From positions 1 through 26,822 of the forward strand of contig DLGQ01000023.1 of the NCBI GenBank assembly GCA_002482775.1: DNA of 26,822 nucleotides. Direction: 5' to 3'. The position numbers were made by a program, and so were the translations under genes. The notes under the pieces are model-generated. The model did no database searches and was not told where the DNA came from. It saw nothing but the letters and a program-made list of their open reading frames with translations. Each line of letters starts with the position of its first letter. The stretch's first letter is position 1. Positions 23,310 through 26,822 of the stretch are shown here, piece by piece. The stretch is from Flavobacteriales bacterium UBA7690 (lineage in GTDB: Bacteria; Bacteroidota; Bacteroidia; Flavobacteriales_F; PHOS-HE28).

Positions 23310-23423
23310 CCATGAGATGGGCCGAGGTAGCCGAACGCTTCTCGGTCACATTGCGTGGTAACGAATGATATGCGCCTAGCGGACTGATAAGCAGATCAAG
23401 GCTCGCGGCTAGAAGCTAGCGGC
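23295..23423. repeat. Imperfect long-range inverted repeat between purN and the marC-like gene
   Basis: The 17-base arm at 23295-23311 (the last purN codons and stop) and the arm at 23407-23423 are complementary at 14 of 17 positions, with 95 bp between. The right arm contains its own small palindrome GCTAG-AAG-CTAGC (23408-23420). It could be a degraded repeat element or bring the purN 3' end into a stem; there is no T-tract. Confidence 0.5.
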
Positions 23424-23448
23424 GTGTATTCCCCCACCTTTGTGCCAC

Positions 23449-24060
23449 ATGCTTTCCCTCAACGAGATCGGCAAGGCCTTCCTCATCCTCTTCGCGGTGA
23501 TCGACGTGGTGGGGAGTATTCCGCTGGTGCTGCAAGTGCGCCAGAAGGCAGGCAAGATCTACCCGGCCCGGGCGGTGCTCGTGAGCTTGGGCATCATGAT
23601 CACCTTCCTCTTCCTGGGTGAGGGCATCCTCAACATCCTGGGCATCGATGTGCGTTCGTTCGCCGTGGCCGGTTCGTTGGTGCTGTTCTTCATCGCCTTG
23701 GAAATGATCCTCGGCGTGCGCCTCTTCAAAGAAGACCTTTCCGCGCCAGGGCTTACCGATGGCAAGGACGACAATAAGGTCTACAGCGTGGTGCCGCTCG
23801 CTTTTCCAGTGATCGCTGGTGCGGGCAGCATCACCACCATTCTTTCGCTGCGCGCGGAATTCCAATCGGTGAACATCCTCATCGCGATCCTGCTGAACAT
23901 GATCCCGGTGTTGCTTGTGCTCTTGCTCACGTCACGCATAGAAAGGTTGTTGGGTCGCGTGGGCTTGATCGTGATCAAGAAAGCCTTCGGGGTGATCCTG
24001 CTAGCGATCGCGGTGAAGTTGTTCGCGGCGAACATCACGCAACTATTCCCCCATTCCTGA
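23449..24060 (+). CDS. MarC-family (UPF0056) integral membrane protein
   Basis: A 203-aa inner-membrane protein with about six hydrophobic segments. The N-terminal FLILFAVIDVVGSIPLVL and the central PLAFPVIAGAGSITTILSL block (about residues 112-130) are the hallmarks of the MarC/UPF0056 family. The family's transport substrate is unknown, and an early link to multiple antibiotic resistance was not upheld, so no drug role should be inferred. The ATG at 23449 is preferred to a TTG at 23440. A CACCTTTG box ends 6 bp before the ATG and may be a promoter. Confidence 0.87.
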   Translation: MLSLNEIGKAFLILFAVIDVVGSIPLVLQVRQKAGKIYPARAVLVSLGIMITFLFLGEGILNILGIDVRSFAVAGSLVLFFIALEMILGVRLFKEDLSAPGLTDGKDDNKVYSVVPLAFPVIAGAGSITTILSLRAEFQSVNILIAILLNMIPVLLVLLLTSRIERLLGRVGLIVIKKAFGVILLAIAVKLFAANITQLFPHS

Positions 24061-24103
24061 AAAAAGGGAACGTATTGCGTTCTTTGCCCTTCGCGCAAGC
24101 TGC

Positions 24104-24571
24104 ATGAAGATCACCATCCATACCGACGGCGCAGCCAGTGGCAACCCTGGTCCTGGAGGTTACGGCGCCGTGCTGGAAAGTGGCAAACACCGCAAGGAGT
24201 TGTGGGGCGGCTACCGGCTCACAACGAACAACCGTATGGAACTGCTCGCCGTGATCGCCGCACTTGAGGCCATAAAAAGCCCCGGCATGGAAGTACTCGT
24301 GGTAAGCGACAGCAAGTACGTGGTGGATGCCGTGGAACAGGGATGGCTCTTCGGCTGGGAGAAGAAGCGCTGGGCCAAGGTGAAGAACCCCGATCTCTGG
24401 AAGCGCTTCCTCGTAGCCTTCCGCAAACACAAGGTGAAATTCGAATGGATCCGTGGGCACAGCGGGCATCCGTTGAATGAGCTTTGCGATCAGCTCGCCG
24501 TGGCCGCACGGAACCAGAGTGTGTTGGCGGTGGACGAAGGATACGAGGCCCAAGTGAGCACCTTGCTCTGA
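24104..24571 (+). CDS. rnhA: Ribonuclease HI
   Basis: Degrades the RNA strand of RNA-DNA hybrids. At 155 aa it is of normal length. The four carboxylates of the active site are Asp8 in HTDGAASGNPGPGGYG, Glu46 in NNRMELLAV, Asp69 in VSDSKYV and Asp129 near the C-terminus; His119 in IRGHSGHP completes the site. The handle region (WEKKRWAKVKNPDLW) is present, so it is the E. coli type I form. It stands 43 bp after the marC-like gene and 40 bp before the biotin carrier gene. Confidence 0.95.
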   Translation: MKITIHTDGAASGNPGPGGYGAVLESGKHRKELWGGYRLTTNNRMELLAVIAALEAIKSPGMEVLVVSDSKYVVDAVEQGWLFGWEKKRWAKVKNPDLWKRFLVAFRKHKVKFEWIRGHSGHPLNELCDQLAVAARNQSVLAVDEGYEAQVSTLL

Positions 24572-24580
24572 ACACTCCTC

Positions 24581-24588
24581 TATCTTCG
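24581..24588 (+). promoter_or_regulatory. Candidate -7 box of the biotin carrier gene
   Basis: TATCTTCG fits TAnnTT[TC]G and ends 23 bp before the ATG at 24612, within the 40-bp gap after rnhA. The nearest TTG (24563-24565) is 15 bp upstream, a little short for the usual -33 spacing. Confidence 0.4.
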
Positions 24589-24611
24589 CTCGCCTTCACA
24601 CGCATCAACTC

Positions 24612-25118
24612 ATGGCCAAACTCTACGCCACCGTCAACGCTAAAGAGGACGCCGTCGTTCTGGAGCGCACCTCGCCTACTGCGCCTTGGGTGCCTGCTGG
24701 TGAAAGTGCCGCAGACCTCGTGCGCACTGGGCCGTCCACGTTCAGCCTCGTGCGCAACGGCCGCAGCCACCGGGTCTTGGTGTTGAAAGAAGACAAAGAG
24801 AACGGAACCGTGCGTCTGCGTATCGGCGCCCATACGTACACCGTGCAGTTGCAGGATGACCGATCACGCCTGATGCAAACGCTCGGGTTGGACAAGGCGG
24901 TGCTGAAGGTGAAGGAGATCAAAGCGCCGATGCCGGGCATGGTGCTCAATATCCTGGTGAAACCCGGCGATGTGGTGAAGAAGAACGACCCCATCCTGAT
25001 CCTGGAGGCCATGAAGATGGAGAACATGATCAAGGCACCGGGCGATGCAACCGTGAGCGCGGTGCACGCCGAGAAAGGCAAGGCCGTGGAGAAGGGACAG
25101 CTTCTGGTGAGTTTCTAG
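24612..25118 (+). CDS. Biotin carboxyl carrier protein of an acyl-CoA carboxylase
   Basis: A 168-aa carrier that holds the carboxylated biotin of an acetyl- or propionyl-CoA carboxylase. The biotinyl domain covers about residues 100-168 and contains APMPGM and the biotin-attachment motif EAMKME with Lys135. The N-terminal 100 residues form a separate beta-rich domain (for example TVRLRIGAHTYTVQL) as seen in carriers of propionyl-CoA or methylmalonyl-type carboxylases, rather than the Pro/Ala-rich linker of AccB. Biotin carboxylase and carboxyltransferase genes are not adjacent in this window, so which enzyme it serves is unresolved. The ATG at 24612 follows a promoter-like box. Confidence 0.9.
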   Translation: MAKLYATVNAKEDAVVLERTSPTAPWVPAGESAADLVRTGPSTFSLVRNGRSHRVLVLKEDKENGTVRLRIGAHTYTVQLQDDRSRLMQTLGLDKAVLKVKEIKAPMPGMVLNILVKPGDVVKKNDPILILEAMKMENMIKAPGDATVSAVHAEKGKAVEKGQLLVSF

Positions 25119-25142
25119 CGTGGTTGTCAGTTCGCAGCTCCT

Positions 25143-25173
25143 AGTTGTCAGGCTATCCGGTAGCCTGACAACT
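25143..25173. repeat. Perfect 13-bp inverted repeat with TTGTCAG-type repeats
   Basis: AGTTGTCAGGCTA (25143-25155) and TAGCCTGACAACT (25161-25173) are perfectly complementary around a 5-base loop TCCGG. The left arm shares GTTGTCAG with 25123-25130, and degenerate CAACTG copies continue to about 25198. There is no T-tract after the stem, although it could still slow polymerase at the end of the biotin carrier gene. It looks like a short repetitive extragenic element. Confidence 0.8.
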
Positions 25174-25208
25174 GAAATCGAACAACTGGCAACTGCTCTC
25201 CAGCGAAT

Positions 25209-25216
25209 TACCTTGG
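25209..25216 (+). promoter_or_regulatory. Candidate -7 box of the superoxide dismutase gene
   Basis: TACCTTGG deviates from TAnnTTTG at one position and ends 4 bp before the ATG at 25221, so the transcript would be nearly leaderless. No -33 TTG was identified. Confidence 0.33.
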
Positions 25217-25220
25217 CACC

Positions 25221-25973
25221 ATGGACCGCAAACAATTCCTTTCCCGCTCACTGAAGGTTTCACTTGGTGCCATCGTCGCAGGTCCGGCGCTGGCTGGTGC
25301 CGCATCGTGCAACGCACCTGCTGAGAATAATGGCGAAGCGAATGAGTCAACGCCATCTACTCCTGGGTCAACCGTCTTGCAGCTCGCGCAGATCGCACTT
25401 CCCTACGCCTACGCTGCGTTGGAGCCCGCTATCGATGCGCAGACCATGGAGATCCACTACACGAAGCACCACGCTGCGTACGTGAAGAACGTGAACGAGG
25501 CCATCGTGGCGGAAGGCGTGCAAGCGAAAGATGAAGCCGACCTGCTCGCGCGTGTGGGATCCTTCAGTCCGAAAGTGCGCAACAACGCGGGTGGTGTCTG
25601 GAACCACAACTTCTTCTGGCAGGTGATGGCCCCCGGTGGAAGGGGTGCGCCCGAAGGAAAGGTGCTTGATGCGCTTAACGCGAGCTTCGGTTCCTTCGAC
25701 AAGTTCAAAGAAGCCTTCGCCGATGCGAGCATGAAACGCTTCGGCAGCGGTTGGGCGTGGCTGGTGGAACGCAATGGGCAATTGGCCATCGGCTCAACCC
25801 CGAACCAGGACTGCCCGTTGATGGACGTGAGCGAGTTGAAAGGAAAGCCGCTTCTGGCGCTCGATGTTTGGGAGCACGCCTACTACCTCAAATACCAGAA
25901 CAAACGCAACGAGTACGTGGCCAACTGGTGGCAGGTGGTGAACTGGGACGAGGTGGCGAAGCGGATGGTTTAA
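25221..25973 (+). CDS. Exported (lipoprotein-like) Fe/Mn superoxide dismutase
   Basis: Converts superoxide to hydrogen peroxide and oxygen, here probably outside the cytoplasm. At 250 aa it is about 50 residues longer than cytoplasmic SodA/SodB. The extra N-terminus is a signal (DRKQFLSRS, hydrophobic residues 11-27) ending near Cys30 in AAS-Cys, a weak lipobox, then a Ser/Pro/Asn linker to about residue 50. The twin-arginine pair of a Tat signal is absent (RK instead). Metal ligands are His79, His129, Asp215 and His219 (in DVWEHAYY). The NQDCPLMD block with Gln196 favours a manganese or cambialistic type. It shares the TTAA stop region with the convergent kinase gene. Confidence 0.92.
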   Translation: MDRKQFLSRSLKVSLGAIVAGPALAGAASCNAPAENNGEANESTPSTPGSTVLQLAQIALPYAYAALEPAIDAQTMEIHYTKHHAAYVKNVNEAIVAEGVQAKDEADLLARVGSFSPKVRNNAGGVWNHNFFWQVMAPGGRGAPEGKVLDALNASFGSFDKFKEAFADASMKRFGSGWAWLVERNGQLAIGSTPNQDCPLMDVSELKGKPLLALDVWEHAYYLKYQNKRNEYVANWWQVVNWDEVAKRMV

Positions 25974-26822
25974 CCCTCCACCAGCTCGATATCGAAGTCC
26001 ACAAGTTCCACGAACTGCTGGATGCGCTCATCGATGTCCTCGCGGCTAACCTCAAGCAAGCGTTCGATGCCGAACTTCTCGCAGGTGAAGCTGGCCATGG
26101 CGCTGCCCACGATGATGGCCCGCTTCAGGTTGTCGAAGCTATGGTCCTGCGTGCGGGCCAGGTAGCCGATGAAGCCTCCGGCGAAGGTGTCACCAGCGCC
26201 CGTCGGATCGATCACATCTTCCAGCGGTAGTGCCGGTGCGAAGAACACGCGTCCTTGTCCAAAGAGCAATGCGCCGTGCTCGCCCTTCTTCACCACCAAG
26301 TACTTCGGCCCCATCGCCATGATGATGGCAGCGGCTTTCACCAAGCTGTGCTCCCCGCTCAGCTGGCGCGCTTCCGCGTCATTGATGGTGAGGATGTCCA
26401 CACGGGCGATCACCTCCTTCAACTTCTCCATGGCGCTGTCCATCCAGAAGTTCATGGTATCCATCACCACCAGTGCGGGGCGTTGATCCATTTGGTCCAA
26501 CACCTTGCCTTGCACGGTGGGGTCCAAATTCCCGAGCATCACGTATGGCGCCTTGCGGTATTCGGCGGGCAACTTCGGGTCCAGGTCCAGCAGCACGTTC
26601 AGGCGCGTCTCCAAGGTGTCGCGCGTGTTCATGTCGTAGTGGTACCGCCCGGCCCAGAAGAAGCTTTCCTTGCCTTTCAGGATCTCCAGCCCATCAAGGT
26701 TCACGCCCCGGTCGCGGAGCTGCTGCATCACGGGTTCGGGGAAATCGTCGCCTACCACGCTTACCAAGCCCATTTTCTCCAGGAACACGGAAGCGGCCAG
26801 AGAGATGTAGGTAGCGGCGCCA
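25970..26822 (-). CDS. PfkB-family carbohydrate kinase (partial, N-terminus beyond the window)
   Basis: Ribokinase-like kinase that phosphorylates a sugar or nucleoside using ATP. The visible part runs from an N-terminal block reading AATYISLAASVFLEKMGLVS to the stop at 25970. The true start lies past 26822; a GTG at 26788 opens an internal frame but cuts through the family's conserved N-terminal region. The signature with the catalytic Asp, DPTGAGDTFAGGF, is near the C-terminus, and a KKGEHGALLF strand precedes it. The substrate is not evident. It is convergent with the superoxide dismutase gene, and the two stops overlap in TTAA. Confidence 0.88.
   Translation of the reverse strand, partial: GAATYISLAASVFLEKMGLVSVVGDDFPEPVMQQLRDRGVNLDGLEILKGKESFFWAGRYHYDMNTRDTLETRLNVLLDLDPKLPAEYRKAPYVMLGNLDPTVQGKVLDQMDQRPALVVMDTMNFWMDSAMEKLKEVIARVDILTINDAEARQLSGEHSLVKAAAIIMAMGPKYLVVKKGEHGALLFGQGRVFFAPALPLEDVIDPTGAGDTFAGGFIGYLARTQDHSFDNLKRAIIVGSAMASFTCEKFGIERLLEVSREDIDERIQQFVELVDFDIELVEG

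Noticed and set aside
1..26822. Phage, transposon, defence island or toxin-antitoxin module
   Set aside because: No integrase, transposase, nuclease-helicase, toxin or antitoxin families were recognised; the content is core chromosome.

Overview
The window is a gene-dense, GC-rich stretch of chromosome from a member of the Bacteroidota, most likely Flavobacteriales-like. The evidence is a GldH gliding-motility lipoprotein, a secreted protein with a type IX secretion (T9SS) C-terminal sorting domain, an IPExxxVDY-family protein, many LxGC-type lipoproteins, starts without clear Shine-Dalgarno sequences, and TAnnTTTG or TAnnTTCG boxes shortly before several genes. The content is mainly core housekeeping. 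I see no phage, transposase, CRISPR array, toxin-antitoxin pair or obvious defence system, and no intact rRNA or tRNA gene.

Layout. 1-6314 (minus strand): a cluster reading holB (DNA polymerase III delta'), a small exported protein of unknown function, ricT (PSP1 domain), gldH and a class A penicillin-binding protein. Several of these genes are coupled by 4-base overlaps. 6315-6486: a short divergent spacer holding an 8-bp-periodic CATGTG array and a large inverted repeat. 6487-10043 (plus): pgk, a lipoprotein, a cold-shock-domain protein, a GNAT acetyltransferase and a pentapeptide-repeat protein. 10044-16255: small genes in alternating orientation (cvpA-like, two conserved small proteins), then a cyclophilin-pheS-FAD oxidoreductase run, a SAM methyltransferase and an AEC-family transporter. 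16318-18231: a T9SS-exported Asp-box propeller protein that runs tail-to-tail into a lipoprotein gene. 18243-22541 (minus): pyk and an IPExxxVDY protein, preceded by the unit acpP-fabF-rnc. 22731-25973 (plus): purN, marC-like, rnhA, a biotin carboxyl carrier protein and an exported superoxide dismutase. 25970-26822 (minus): a PfkB-family kinase cut by the window end.

How the genes fit together. The window combines cell-envelope work (peptidoglycan polymerisation, gliding/T9SS), lower glycolysis (pgk, pyk), fatty-acid synthesis (acpP, fabF, a biotin carrier), purine synthesis (purN), RNA processing (rnc, rnhA, ricT), replication (holB) and translation (pheS). Convergent genes are packed extremely tightly: five tail-to-tail junctions have 0-3 bp between stops or overlap outright. 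No gene-free stretch exceeds 300 bp; the longest is the 237 bp before the cold-shock gene.

I did not find a convincing new multi-gene system. The points most worth a second look are the periodic spacer array (6331-6449), a Cys4 insertion inside the penicillin-binding protein, the T9SS sorting domain that does not end the protein, the inverted repeat ending on the purN start codon, and unrecognised exported proteins placed next to core genes.
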